Source of the DNA: Pseudogracilibacillus sp037072025
GTDB lineage: Bacteria > Bacillota > Bacilli > Bacillales > Amphibacillaceae
Assembly (NCBI RefSeq): GCF_037072025.1
Contig: NZ_JAXHDD010000016.1
Span: forward strand, 16,056-80,055
Direction of reading: 5' to 3'
DNA length: 64,000 nt
Below, one piece after another: positions 54,968 through 63,809 of this stretch; positions within the stretch are counted from its first letter, which is position 1, and the number at the start of each line of letters is the position of its first letter. The notes beneath the pieces are model-generated. The model saw nothing but the letters and a program-made list of their open reading frames with translations. It was not told the DNA's origin and made no database searches. Position numbers and translations under genes: made by a program.

Positions 54968-56428
54968 TTATAATTTAATCGTTATATTAGATAGTTCCGT
55001 ATAGAAATCTAAACTATGCATGCCACCTGTTCGGCCTATTCCGCTATGCTTCATACCACCAAATGGTGTTCTTAAATCGCGTAAAAACCATGTGTTGACC
55101 CAAATGATTCCAGCTTCAATTTGATGTGCAACGCGATGACCACGTTTTAAATCATTCGTCCATATAGTTGCACTTAATCCATAATGGGTATCATTTGCCT
55201 GCATAATAACTTCTTCTTCCATATCAAATGGCACAACCGTAACGACAGGTCCAAAAATTTCTTCACTCACACAACGGGAATTTCGATCCAGCCCTGTAAT
55301 AATTGTTGGCTCTAAATAATAACCCTTCTCCAATCCTTCAGGTCTTTTACCACCAGTTAAAAATGTTCCACCATCTTCTCTCGCAATATCGATATAGCTG
55401 TTAACACGATCATAATGTTCCTTGCTTATTAATGCGCCTACATTCGTTTCATCTTTAAACGGATCCCCAACTATAAGTTCTTTTGTTCTAGCAACAAACT
55501 TTTCTAAAAATTCGTCATAAGCAGGTCTTTCCACATAAATTCTAGATCCACATAAACAAACTTCCCCTTGATTTATAAAACTTGATCTGATCGTCGTATC
55601 AATTACTTCATCCATATCCGCATCAGCAAAAATAATATTTGGATTTTTTCCACCTAACTCATAAGACAATTTCTTCAATGAATCTGAAGCCGCTTTCATT
55701 ATTGATGTTCCTGTTCCTGGTTCTCCAATAAAGGAAATTGCATCAATATTCGGATGTTCTGCAATTGCTCCACCTGCCGAATCTGATCCAAATCCATGTA
55801 CTAAATTTACCACTCCGTCTGGAACACCAGCTTCTTTAATGATTTCCATTAACACAGTTGCAGTCATTGGTGTCCATTCCGCAGGCTTAATTACTGCTGT
55901 ATTCCCCATACCTAAACATGGTGCTAACTTCCAAGTCAGTAAAAGTAATGGCAAGTTCCAAGGTTTAATAATTCCTACTACACCAACAGGCCTTCTATAC
56001 GCATAGTGAAGGGCTTGGTCATCCTGTTGATATGCTTCAGTTCCAATCGAAGTAATGTAGTCGGCAAAGAAATGAAAGTTATAAGCCGCACGTGGAATGT
56101 CGATTGAATTTGCTAAAGAGAATGGCTTACCTGTATCTAATGACTCTAAACGTGCAAGCTCTTCTTGACGTTCTAGAATTAAATCTCCAATTTTTCGTAA
56201 GATTTGGGATCTCTCTTGTAAGGTCTTTGTACTCCACGCTCCATCTAATGCTCGTTTCGCGGCAGCAACAGCATAATCAACTTCCTGTTTACCACCTTCC
56301 GCTACTACACCCAGTTCTTCTTCTGTCGCTGGGTTAATATTATTAAATGTTTTGTTATTATGTGAACTTACGAATTGTCCATTTATAAAATGCTGACAAT
56401 CAATTGCTTTCGTTTTAATTTGTACCAT
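54968..56428 (-). CDS. dmpC: 2-hydroxymuconic semialdehyde dehydrogenase
   Basis: A 486-residue aldehyde dehydrogenase. It has KPWNLPLLLLTWKLAPCLGM, FIGEPGTGTSIMKAASDSLK, the general base E in KLSYELGGKNPNIIFADADM and the catalytic cysteine in INQGEVCLCGSRIYV. It oxidises the ring-cleavage semialdehyde to 2-hydroxymuconate. It is the first gene of the operon, behind AGGAGG. No hydrolase (dmpD) gene is present, so the pathway should run by the oxalocrotonate branch only. Confidence 0.92.
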   Translation of the reverse strand: MVQIKTKAIDCQHFINGQFVSSHNNKTFNNINPATEEELGVVAEGGKQEVDYAVAAAKRALDGAWSTKTLQERSQILRKIGDLILERQEELARLESLDTGKPFSLANSIDIPRAAYNFHFFADYITSIGTEAYQQDDQALHYAYRRPVGVVGIIKPWNLPLLLLTWKLAPCLGMGNTAVIKPAEWTPMTATVLMEIIKEAGVPDGVVNLVHGFGSDSAGGAIAEHPNIDAISFIGEPGTGTSIMKAASDSLKKLSYELGGKNPNIIFADADMDEVIDTTIRSSFINQGEVCLCGSRIYVERPAYDEFLEKFVARTKELIVGDPFKDETNVGALISKEHYDRVNSYIDIAREDGGTFLTGGKRPEGLEKGYYLEPTIITGLDRNSRCVSEEIFGPVVTVVPFDMEEEVIMQANDTHYGLSATIWTNDLKRGHRVAHQIEAGIIWVNTWFLRDLRTPFGGMKHSGIGRTGGMHSLDFYTELSNITIKL

Positions 56429-56470
56429 ACCAAGGTTACCTCCTGCTAAGTTTTAATAGTTCTTAGCGTA

Positions 56471-56499
56471 AGATTATCACAGGGTTGTTGCGCCTGCAA
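56471..56499 (-). promoter_or_regulatory. Promoter of the meta-cleavage operon
   Basis: On the minus strand TTGCAG (56499-56494), a 17-nt spacer and TAATCT (56476-56471), 43 nt before dmpC. The palindrome at 56505-56525 lies just upstream of the -35 box, where an IclR activator or repressor could act. Confidence 0.6.
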
Positions 56500-56504
56500 T
56501 CCCG

Positions 56505-56525
56505 TTGTTGCTTTAAACGCAACAA
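56505..56525. promoter_or_regulatory. Likely IclR operator
   Basis: TTGTTGC, 7 nt, GCAACAA: a perfect 7-bp inverted repeat in the divergent region between dmpC and the IclR gene. A half-site GTTGTTGC occurs again near 56484. The IclR-side promoter TTGACA (56557-56562), 17 nt, TTAATA lies further right. Confidence 0.6.
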
Positions 56526-56633
56526 ATAAATAATTATTATAAAAATTGTTTCTCTATTGACAACTTTTAATCATTTTGTTTAATATATATAAAATGCATT
56601 TTCTATCGCATTACAAAAAGGGGGGAAATAAAC

Positions 56634-57410
56634 ATGTCAACTAGGGAGAACAGAGATAACCAACTGTCTTCAGTACGAAATGCTCTTCGGATTCTAAAAA
56701 GTTTTTCAATGGAGGAACCAGAAAAAAGAGTTAGTGATCTATCAGAAGCACTTGAGTTAAATAAAAGCACTGTCAGTAGAACATTATCGACATTAGCAAG
56801 CGAAGGGTTTGTCTTTAAAAATCCTGAAACAAACCGATATCAACTCGGAATGGCAATCGTTTCACTAAGTGGAATAGTTAATAATAATACGGACATTTAT
56901 AAAGAATCGCTTCCGGTATTAAATGAGCTTGTTAGAACAAGTGGAGAAACAGCTCATATTTCAGTATTGGATAATTATGAGGTTATATATTTACAAAAAG
57001 TGGAATGTAACCATCCTGTACGTTTTCTAACACATGTTGGAAAAAGGAATCCATTGTATTGTACGAGCGCTGGAAAAGTACTACTTGCTTATGCACCAGA
57101 AAAAGTACTTGAAACAGTAATTGAACGAGGATTAAAAAAATATACAGAGCAAACCATTACTGACCCCGAAGAAATTCGAGATCACCTTGCTAAGATAAAA
57201 GAAAATGGCTATGCTTATAGCTTTGAAGAGCTTTCAGAAGGTGTTAACTCTATTGCTACACCAATTTATGATTATACCGGGAAAGTAGTATCTGCCTTAT
57301 CTGTTGTTGGACCAAAACAACGAATTGATAATAGAAAATTAAAAGGAATAACACAGCAAACTATCAATGCTAGTAAAGAAATTTCTAGTCGACTTGGATA
57401 TTGGAAATAA
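56634..57410 (+). CDS. IclR family transcriptional regulator
   Basis: 258 residues: an N-terminal winged helix (NALRILKSFSMEEPEKRVSD, LSEALELNKSTVSRTLSTLA) and a C-terminal effector domain (SGETAHISVLDNYEVIYLQK, GKRNPLYCTSAGKVLLAYAP, LSEGVNSIATPIYDYTGKVV). It diverges from the meta-cleavage operon and very probably controls it in response to an aromatic compound. A GGGGGG ribosome site precedes the ATG. The amidohydrolase gene follows after 15 nt. Confidence 0.92.
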   Translation: MSTRENRDNQLSSVRNALRILKSFSMEEPEKRVSDLSEALELNKSTVSRTLSTLASEGFVFKNPETNRYQLGMAIVSLSGIVNNNTDIYKESLPVLNELVRTSGETAHISVLDNYEVIYLQKVECNHPVRFLTHVGKRNPLYCTSAGKVLLAYAPEKVLETVIERGLKKYTEQTITDPEEIRDHLAKIKENGYAYSFEELSEGVNSIATPIYDYTGKVVSALSVVGPKQRIDNRKLKGITQQTINASKEISSRLGYWK

Positions 57411-57425
57411 CAGGAGGGTTGATAT

Positions 57426-58364
57426 ATGTATGATTTTCACACACATTTTATTCCCGAAGAAATCATGTCATGGGTAAAAGAAAATAAGACAAAAGTAAAT
57501 GCAAAATGGATAGAAAAAGACGCTTCTAAAAATACATTTTTAGAGATTAATAGAAAATGGGGATTTGAATTAAAAGATGCTTTTATAGACTTTTCTAAAT
57601 ACAGTAGTGAGCTTAAAAATGCGGGAATAACACACGCTGTAACATCTCCAATTCCGCAACTTTTTATGTATGATTTTGATCCTGTTATTACCACTGAAGT
57701 GTCTAGAGTCTATAACGATGCGCTGGCTAATTTAAGCAATTCGAACCCTGATATTATTTCTGCACTTGGAACAGTTCCCTTAAATTCTCCAGAACAGGCT
57801 GCAGAATTATTACAGGATGCGATGAATGAGGGATTAAAAGGTGCCATCATCGGTCCAGGTATATCGGGACATATGTTATCAGATGATTATTTTATACCAT
57901 TTTTTGAAGAGGCAAACAAATTAAAAGCAATTGTTTTTATTCATCCACTTTTATCTGAAGACCCCCGTTTAAAAAGAAGGATGATGCCCAATTTAATTGG
58001 TGTTCCATGGGAGACGACAGTTTGTGCAACGGATCTATTATTAAGTGGTTTTACGGATACATATCCCGATATTAAAGTTTTGTTTGCTCATGGGGGAGGA
58101 TATTTACCATATCAACTAGGAAGGTTGGATAAAGGTTTTAAACAGTGGGGTGCTGTTTCGACTAATTTGAAAGCCTTTCCATCCGAGTATGCGAAACTTT
58201 TTTGGTATGATACAGTGCTGTGGAATGAAAAAAGCATTGATTATTTAAAAAAAATGGTCGGTGAAAAACAAGTTGTCCCTGGTTCAGATTTCCCATTTGA
58301 TTTATCTGCTTGGCCACCAATCCAAGTAAATAAAGACGAAATTAGCACTTTGTTTATTAAGTAA
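57426..58364 (+). CDS. Second amidohydrolase_2 family protein (ACMSD-like)
   Basis: 312 residues with MYDFHTHFIPEEIMSWVKEN (HxH), VFIHPLLSEDPRLKRRMMPN, KVLFAHGGGYLPYQLGRLDK and the late aspartate in VVPGSDFPFDLSAWPPIQ. It is a paralogue of the enzyme at 48898 and probably also a decarboxylase or hydrolase in the same pathway. It is co-transcribed with the IclR gene and so may act on the inducer or on a side substrate. Confidence 0.85.
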   Translation: MYDFHTHFIPEEIMSWVKENKTKVNAKWIEKDASKNTFLEINRKWGFELKDAFIDFSKYSSELKNAGITHAVTSPIPQLFMYDFDPVITTEVSRVYNDALANLSNSNPDIISALGTVPLNSPEQAAELLQDAMNEGLKGAIIGPGISGHMLSDDYFIPFFEEANKLKAIVFIHPLLSEDPRLKRRMMPNLIGVPWETTVCATDLLLSGFTDTYPDIKVLFAHGGGYLPYQLGRLDKGFKQWGAVSTNLKAFPSEYAKLFWYDTVLWNEKSIDYLKKMVGEKQVVPGSDFPFDLSAWPPIQVNKDEISTLFIK

Positions 58365-58368
58365 CTTA

Positions 58369-58402
58369 CCGAGGTAGGGATTATTTTTCTTACCTCGGTT
58401 TA
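58369..58402 (+). terminator. Terminator after the iclR-amidohydrolase unit
   Basis: ACCGAGGTA, loop, TACCTCGGT followed by TTT, directly after the stop codon. It marks the right end of the accessory island's genes. Confidence 0.75.
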
Positions 58403-58436
58403 CATATACTTTATAATCAAGGTTCTCAACCAAAAT

Positions 58437-58468
58437 AAAATCCCTTCTCACAAATGAGAAAGGACTTT
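58437..58468 (-). terminator. Terminator of pheS-pheT
   Basis: On the minus strand CCTTTCTC, loop ATTTGT, GAGAAGGG followed by ATTTTATTTT, about 20 nt after the pheT stop. Confidence 0.65.
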
Positions 58469-58487
58469 CATTCATATATTTTCTTTT

Positions 58488-60914
58488 CTACGACCTCACA
58501 TACGCTCCAAATTTCTCACTAACCGCATCAATTATCTTCTTAAACGACGCATCCACCTCATCATCCGTCAACGTTTTTTCCGGATCTTGGTAATGAATAT
58601 TATAAGCGATTGACTTTTCATTGTCTCCAATATTTTCACCAGTATAGACATCAAATGCTTCCACTCGCTTTACAAGTGGGGTACCAATTCGTTCAATTTC
58701 TTCTTTAATTTCTCCGGCCATGACTTTTTCATCTACTACAAATGCAATATCACGCAGGATCGATGGATATTTAGGAACGACATCATACGTAAGTTCTGGA
58801 CGATCCGTTTTCAAAATATATTCCATATCAATATCAAACACATACGTTTCTTTTAAATCTTGTCTTTTTGTCATGTTTGGATGTACTTGACCGAGGAATC
58901 CAATTTGTTTACCGCCAGCATGGACTGTAGCACATCTTCCCGGATGCATATCTTTTACAACTGCTTGTTCAAATGTCACATCCATATTCAAGTAGCGGAA
59001 TAATCCTTCTACAATCCCTTTTATGACATAAAAGTCAACCTGTTTTACTTCTTGTTGCCATTTATGATCTACCCACGTACCAGTAATTGCTCCGGCCAAA
59101 CGAAGTTGTTCTAAAGGCTGTTTCGTTATTTTTTCCTCTTCAGATAAAAAGACAGAGCCAACTTCGTATAGCGCAACATTTGCTTGTTTTCTCGCTACAT
59201 TATACGTCAAGCGATTTAATAATTCTGGAAGTAAGCTTAATCTTAAATACTGATGATCTTCACTCATTGGCATCGCTAATTCCACTGGACGTAGATTATT
59301 TGGTAGATCCGGACTCACTAACTCATGGACTCGTTCTTTATCTGTTAAAGAATAAGTAATTGCTTCAGATAAACCAACACTTTGCATGTAATTTTTAACA
59401 TCACGTTTTAATTGTTGCTGTTTCGTTAGACCTCCTGGTTTGGAAGCATTTTCTGGCAATGTATATGGTAATAAATCATATCCGTAAATACGGGCAACTT
59501 CTTCCAGCATATCTTCAAAAATGGTAATATCCCCACGGCGTGTTGGGGCAAAAACGGTAAAATCATCATCTTTTCTTTCAAAAGTAAACCGCAACTTCGT
59601 TAATATTTCTTCGATTTCTTCATTTGATATTTTTGTTCCTAATCGCTTATTTACTTCTTGAGAATTCATTTCAACCACTTTTTCACTACGATCTAACTGA
59701 TCAAACTCAGCAACACCTTCTACTACTTTACCATCTGCATATTTTTCCAACAATTCACAGCCACGTAAACCTGCTTCTTTTACTCGATTAGGATCAACAC
59801 CTTTTTCATAACGAGTACTTGCTTCACTTCGCAGACCAGTATTCATAACTGCTTTACGGATCGTTTTCGAATCAAAATAGGCAGCTTCCAGTAGAATTGT
59901 ATTTGTTTCCTCATATACTTCCGTGTTTGCTCCACCCATTACTCCAGCTAATGCAACACCTTTTTTACCATTGGTAATGAGTAAATGTTCATTGGATAAC
60001 ACACGTGTCTGATCATCTAACGTAACAATTTCTTCTTGATCCACTGCACGTCTAACTAAAATTTCCTTTGAATCTAGTAAATCATAATCGAATGCATGGA
60101 GTGGTTGACCATATTCAAGTAATACATAGTTCGTTATATCAACGACGTTATTGATCGGACGAATACCGGCTGCAAGTAAATAATTTTGCATCCAGAGTGG
60201 TGAAGGTTTAATTTTTACATCTTTAATGATAAATGCTCCGTAGTACGGACATGCTTCTTCATCATCAACTGAAACAGTAACATAATTTGCCACATTTTCG
60301 GCAATTGGATTAATTTTTGGTTCGGGAAGTTGGATTTTTTCACCTAAAATGGCGGTGACTTCATATGCAACACCTAACATACTTAACGCATCGGCGCGGT
60401 TTGGTGTTAAGTCAAATTCGAGTACAGCATCATTTAAATTAAGTAAGTCGTCAACTGGTTCTCCAACAACTGCTTCTTCTGGAAGAACGGCAATTCCCTC
60501 AGCAAATGCAGGTACGATAAATCTTTCGCCTACACTTAACTCTTGCAAAGAACAAATCATTCCATTTGATTCAATACCACGGAGTTTTACTTTTTTAATT
60601 TTGAAATTTCCTGGGAGCACTGCACCAGGTTTTGCAACAACTACTTTTTGACCTTGTGCTACGTTCGCTGCCCCACAAATAATTTGTAAAACTTCATCTC
60701 CTACATCCACTTGACAAAGCTTTAATTTATCAGCATTAGGATGTTGTTCACATTCTTTTACATATCCAACAACAATGTTTTCACTTTTTTCATTGATGAT
60801 ATATTCAATTCCGTCAACTTCAATTCCTGATTTAGTAATTTTTTCTCCCAACTGTTCTGGGGTTAGATCGTTTAAGTCTACATAATTTTTTAACCAATTT
60901 AAAGATACGAGCAT
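58488..60914 (-). CDS. pheT: Phenylalanine-tRNA ligase beta subunit
   Basis: 808 residues, the usual PheT length. It starts MLVSLNWLKNYVDLNDLTPE, has the tRNA-binding OB domain (VGYVKECEQHPNADKLKLCQ), the B3/B4 editing domain, the B5 domain (TRRGDITIFEDMLEEVARIY) and a C-terminal FDX-ACB anticodon-binding domain (YPSILRDIAFVVDEKVMAGE). It forms an alpha2-beta2 enzyme with PheS. It is intact despite lying at the right edge of the island. Confidence 0.97.
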   Translation of the reverse strand: MLVSLNWLKNYVDLNDLTPEQLGEKITKSGIEVDGIEYIINEKSENIVVGYVKECEQHPNADKLKLCQVDVGDEVLQIICGAANVAQGQKVVVAKPGAVLPGNFKIKKVKLRGIESNGMICSLQELSVGERFIVPAFAEGIAVLPEEAVVGEPVDDLLNLNDAVLEFDLTPNRADALSMLGVAYEVTAILGEKIQLPEPKINPIAENVANYVTVSVDDEEACPYYGAFIIKDVKIKPSPLWMQNYLLAAGIRPINNVVDITNYVLLEYGQPLHAFDYDLLDSKEILVRRAVDQEEIVTLDDQTRVLSNEHLLITNGKKGVALAGVMGGANTEVYEETNTILLEAAYFDSKTIRKAVMNTGLRSEASTRYEKGVDPNRVKEAGLRGCELLEKYADGKVVEGVAEFDQLDRSEKVVEMNSQEVNKRLGTKISNEEIEEILTKLRFTFERKDDDFTVFAPTRRGDITIFEDMLEEVARIYGYDLLPYTLPENASKPGGLTKQQQLKRDVKNYMQSVGLSEAITYSLTDKERVHELVSPDLPNNLRPVELAMPMSEDHQYLRLSLLPELLNRLTYNVARKQANVALYEVGSVFLSEEEKITKQPLEQLRLAGAITGTWVDHKWQQEVKQVDFYVIKGIVEGLFRYLNMDVTFEQAVVKDMHPGRCATVHAGGKQIGFLGQVHPNMTKRQDLKETYVFDIDMEYILKTDRPELTYDVVPKYPSILRDIAFVVDEKVMAGEIKEEIERIGTPLVKRVEAFDVYTGENIGDNEKSIAYNIHYQDPEKTLTDDEVDASFKKIIDAVSEKFGAYVRS

Positions 60915-60932
60915 CTGTAATTCCTCCTTTTA

Positions 60933-61967
60933 CTAAGCTTCGTGAAATTGTTTTAAAAAACGTACGTCATCTGTATAAAAACGTCTTATATCATCTATTC
61001 CATACTTTAACATGGCAATTCGATCTGGCCCCATTCCAAAAGCAAACCCCGTATATACTTCCGGATCGTACCCTGCCATTTCAAGCACTTTAGGATGAAC
61101 CATTCCTGACCCTAAAATTTCAATCCAACCAGTTTGTTTACAAACAGAACAACCTTTCCCTGAACAAACTTTACAAGAGATATCCATTTCAACGGAGGGC
61201 TCTGTAAATGGGAAAAAGCTTGGACGGAATCTGATTTCGCGATCTTCCCCAAATAGTTTTTTAGCGAATAAATTTAGTGTTCCTTTTAAGTCACTCATGC
61301 GCACATTTCTATCCACATACAAGCCTTCGATTTGCGTAAACTGATGTGAATGTGTTGCATCATCATTATCACGACGATATACTTTTCCAGGACAAATCAT
61401 TCGGATTGGCTCATTCCCATCAAGTGTGCGCATCGTTCTTGCTTGGACTGGAGACGTATGTGTACGAAGTAATAATTCATTCGTAATATAAAAAGAGTCT
61501 TGCATATCGCGTGCTGGATGGCCCTTAGGTAAATTTAGTGCTTCGAAATTGAAATAGTCTGTTTCCACTTCTGGACCTTCCCTAACCTCATATCCAAGCC
61601 CGATAAATAAATCCTCAATTTCTTCAATAATCGAAGTTAGAATATGTTTGCCGCCAAAGTTTACAGGGCGTCCCGGTAGTGTAACATCAATCGTTTCCTT
61701 TAAAAGCTGTTTTTCCAGTTCTTCTTGTTCCAACTTTTCTTTTTTCTTATCAATAGCTGACTGAATCGTAGTTCTTACCTTATTTGCTAACTCACCGATT
61801 ACAGGTCTCTCTTCTTTTGATAACTTACCCATACCTCGTAAAACTTCTGTAATTGAGCCTTTTCTTCCAAGATAAGTCACTTGAACTTCTTGGATTTCTT
61901 TTAAATTTGTTGTTCCATTTACCTTTTCAATCGCTTCTTTTTCAAGCGTTTGTAATTGTTCTTTCAT
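60933..61967 (-). CDS. pheS: Phenylalanine-tRNA ligase alpha subunit
   Basis: 344 residues, identical in length to B. subtilis PheS. An N-terminal coiled coil is followed by class II catalytic motifs: HPARDMQDSFYITNELLLRT with HTSPVQARTM (motif 2 region), and FAFGMGPDRIAMLKYGIDDI (motif 3). I chose the ATG at 61967, with GGAGG 8 nt upstream. Expression is controlled by the T-box leader upstream. Confidence 0.97.
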   Translation of the reverse strand: MKEQLQTLEKEAIEKVNGTTNLKEIQEVQVTYLGRKGSITEVLRGMGKLSKEERPVIGELANKVRTTIQSAIDKKKEKLEQEELEKQLLKETIDVTLPGRPVNFGGKHILTSIIEEIEDLFIGLGYEVREGPEVETDYFNFEALNLPKGHPARDMQDSFYITNELLLRTHTSPVQARTMRTLDGNEPIRMICPGKVYRRDNDDATHSHQFTQIEGLYVDRNVRMSDLKGTLNLFAKKLFGEDREIRFRPSFFPFTEPSVEMDISCKVCSGKGCSVCKQTGWIEILGSGMVHPKVLEMAGYDPEVYTGFAFGMGPDRIAMLKYGIDDIRRFYTDDVRFLKQFHEA

Positions 61968-62034
61968 GATAAAAACCTCCTTCAAATTAATGAAATAATG
62001 AGCAGTATTTTCTTTTCAAATATGAACTACTTTA

Positions 62035-62155
62035 ATTTCTATCTTGAGCAACTTTTTACTTAATTTGGAGCAGATCACTCTAGACTGGAGCAACTTTCTG
62101 CTTTGAGCAATTTCACTTGACTAGAGCAACTCTTCCGCCATCTCAAGCTAATTCA
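62035..62155. repeat. Degenerate GAGCAACTTT-type repeats between T-box terminator and pheS
   Basis: About five copies of a short unit (TTGAGCAACTTT, TGGAGCAGATCACT, TGGAGCAACTTT, TTGAGCAATTTC, TAGAGCAACTCT), spaced 18-28 nt apart. They lie in the pheS 5' untranslated region after the T-box terminator. Confidence 0.6.
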
Positions 62156-62162
62156 CTGAAAA

Positions 62163-62430
62163 ACAAAAAACCCCTCCCTAAAAAAGGGACGAGGTTTATT
62201 TTTCGCGGTACCACCCTTGTTGATACGAATGTATCCAACTTGTGATTGATAATGGACGTAAATCCAGAACACGGTTAAGTGTCAGCTCCAGTCAAGTGAA
62301 TCGTAACATTTAGATCGAATAGAAATGTTTTCAGTCTAGGACACTTCCTCCCTAAATTGATCTTTCTTTTATGTTACTTGGCTCCGTCATCGCTTTTTTC
62401 ATATTTAAACTACAAATTAGTATATCCAAG
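62163..62430 (-). promoter_or_regulatory. T-box leader (tRNA-Phe) of pheST
   Basis: On the minus strand the conserved T-box AGGGTGGTACCGCG (62217-62204) is followed by a terminator, CCTCGTCCCT / AGGGAGGGG and a T run (62196-62163). Upstream lies stem I with GGAGCCAAGTAACA near 62385 and a probable specifier TTC (62300-62298) followed by A, the phenylalanine codon. Uncharged tRNA-Phe would stabilise the antiterminator and switch on pheST. Confidence 0.93.
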
Positions 62431-62447
62431 CATTCTAAAATAAGCAA

Positions 62448-63185
62448 CTAATTTCTCATTTTATACATTAATATTCCTGCGGCAATGCTTACATTTAATG
62501 ATTCAGCCTTTCCATAAATAGGAACTTTAACGACTTTATCTGCTAACTTTAGAACCTCATCTGAAATTCCCGCACCTTCATTTCCTACTATAAGTGCAGC
62601 TTTTCCCTCACTCTCAACATCATTAAAGTTAATAGCATTTCTAAGTGCACTTGCCCATATTGTATAATTCTCCTGTTTTAAATATGTAATTGTTTCATGT
62701 AAAGATGCCTGTTCAATCGAAATATGAAAAATCGAACCTTGAGAAGCACGAATTACTTTATCATTATAAACATCCACCGTTCCTTTACCAAGGACAATTT
62801 GCGAAAACCCAGCTGCATCAGCCGTTCTTATCATTGTACCTAAATTACCTGGATCTTGGATAGCATCTACTAGTAAAATATAAGTATCTGTTTCAACAGG
62901 AAGGTCTTGCATGTTTACAATCGCGGCAATTCCTTGAGGAGTTTCTGTTTGCGTAATTTCTTTAAATACATGCTTATCAACTAGTTTAATGCTGTCTTCA
63001 GCCATCCAATCAGGAGGGTTTACTCCTTCTTGAACAATTACTGTTTCAACTTCCCACCCACTATGAAAAGCTTCCTCAATTAAATGAAACCCTTCAATTA
63101 AAAATTGCTTCATTTTCATTCGATTTTTTCGCTTATGCAATTTGCGCCAATTTTTCACCTGTTCATTTTGTATTGATGTAATCAA
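62448..63185 (-). CDS. TrmH/SpoU family RNA 2'-O-methyltransferase (YsgA-like)
   Basis: 245 residues: an N-terminal substrate-binding part (SIQNEQVKNWRKLHKRKNRM, FLIEGFHLIEEAFHSGWEVE) and a C-terminal SPOUT knot with the motifs LLVDAIQDPGNLGTMIRTAD, ALIVGNEGAGISDEVLKLAD and VPIYGKAESLNVSIAAGILM. It methylates rRNA or tRNA ribose. I prefer the TTG at 63185 (MITSIQNEQVKN), which fits the family N-terminus and has AGGA upstream; an ATG at 63221 is the alternative. In B. subtilis ysgA also lies between sspI and pheS. Confidence 0.88.
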   Translation of the reverse strand: MITSIQNEQVKNWRKLHKRKNRMKMKQFLIEGFHLIEEAFHSGWEVETVIVQEGVNPPDWMAEDSIKLVDKHVFKEITQTETPQGIAAIVNMQDLPVETDTYILLVDAIQDPGNLGTMIRTADAAGFSQIVLGKGTVDVYNDKVIRASQGSIFHISIEQASLHETITYLKQENYTIWASALRNAINFNDVESEGKAALIVGNEGAGISDEVLKLADKVVKVPIYGKAESLNVSIAAGILMYKMRN

Positions 63186-63295
63186 CTTTATCAGTCCTAT
63201 TTTTAAGGTTAATTCTATCATACATATTTCAATAAAGAACGGTCAAACTAAAAGTAGGATAAGCCGTTTGGCTGTATAAAGGAGGAGTTATGAAA

Positions 63296-63520
63296 ATGGA
63301 TCTAAATTTACGAAAAGCAATTTTGCACAATATTAAAGAAAACTCTAGGGACCAACTGGAAACAACGATCGTTGACGCGATTCAAGATGGTGAGGAAAAA
63401 TTATTACCTGGTCTTGGCGTTTTATTTGAACTTATTTGGAAACAATCGGATGATAATGAAAAATTAGAGATGTTGGAAGCTCTAGAAAAAGGGGTAAAAG
63501 AAGCTGCAGCGATGCAATGA
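63296..63520 (+). CDS. sspI: Small acid-soluble spore protein SspI
   Basis: 74 residues, MDLNLRKAILHNIKENSRDQ, TTIVDAIQDGEEKLLPGLGV with LFELIWKQ, which match B. subtilis SspI throughout. It is a minor spore core protein, so the organism forms spores. I prefer the ATG at 63296, 8 nt after GGAGGAG and matching the family start; an ATG at 63290 is nearer to that site. Confidence 0.92.
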   Translation: MDLNLRKAILHNIKENSRDQLETTIVDAIQDGEEKLLPGLGVLFELIWKQSDDNEKLEMLEALEKGVKEAAAMQ

Positions 63521-63588
63521 TTGTTTTATCCTGTGTAACTTGATTAAATAAACAATTAAACGTAAGAGAATATAAATGGGGCGTTCAC

Positions 63589-63765
63589 ATGAATAATATA
63601 AATACAGATTTTTATAAATCAATAGAAAATACAAATAATAAAAACACAACTAATTTACCATTACCTACAACTACTGATTTTGCGCAAGTACTATTAGCAA
63701 AAATCCAAATGGCGATGGAATTAAATAAATATATAGATAATTCCAATAGTATGACTCCAACATAA
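63589..63765 (+). CDS. Hypothetical protein, 58 aa
   Basis: An ORF starting MNNINTDFYKSIENTNNKNT and containing DFAQVLLAKIQMAMELNKYI, behind a weak GGGGCG. It is asparagine- and threonine-rich with one amphipathic helix. I do not recognise a family; it may be a small sporulation-related or spurious ORF. Confidence 0.4.
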   Translation: MNNINTDFYKSIENTNNKNTTNLPLPTTTDFAQVLLAKIQMAMELNKYIDNSNSMTPT

Positions 63766-63809
63766 GAGTCTACTCCATATCCAGGGGCGCAACTCATATA
63801 TTGCGAAAC

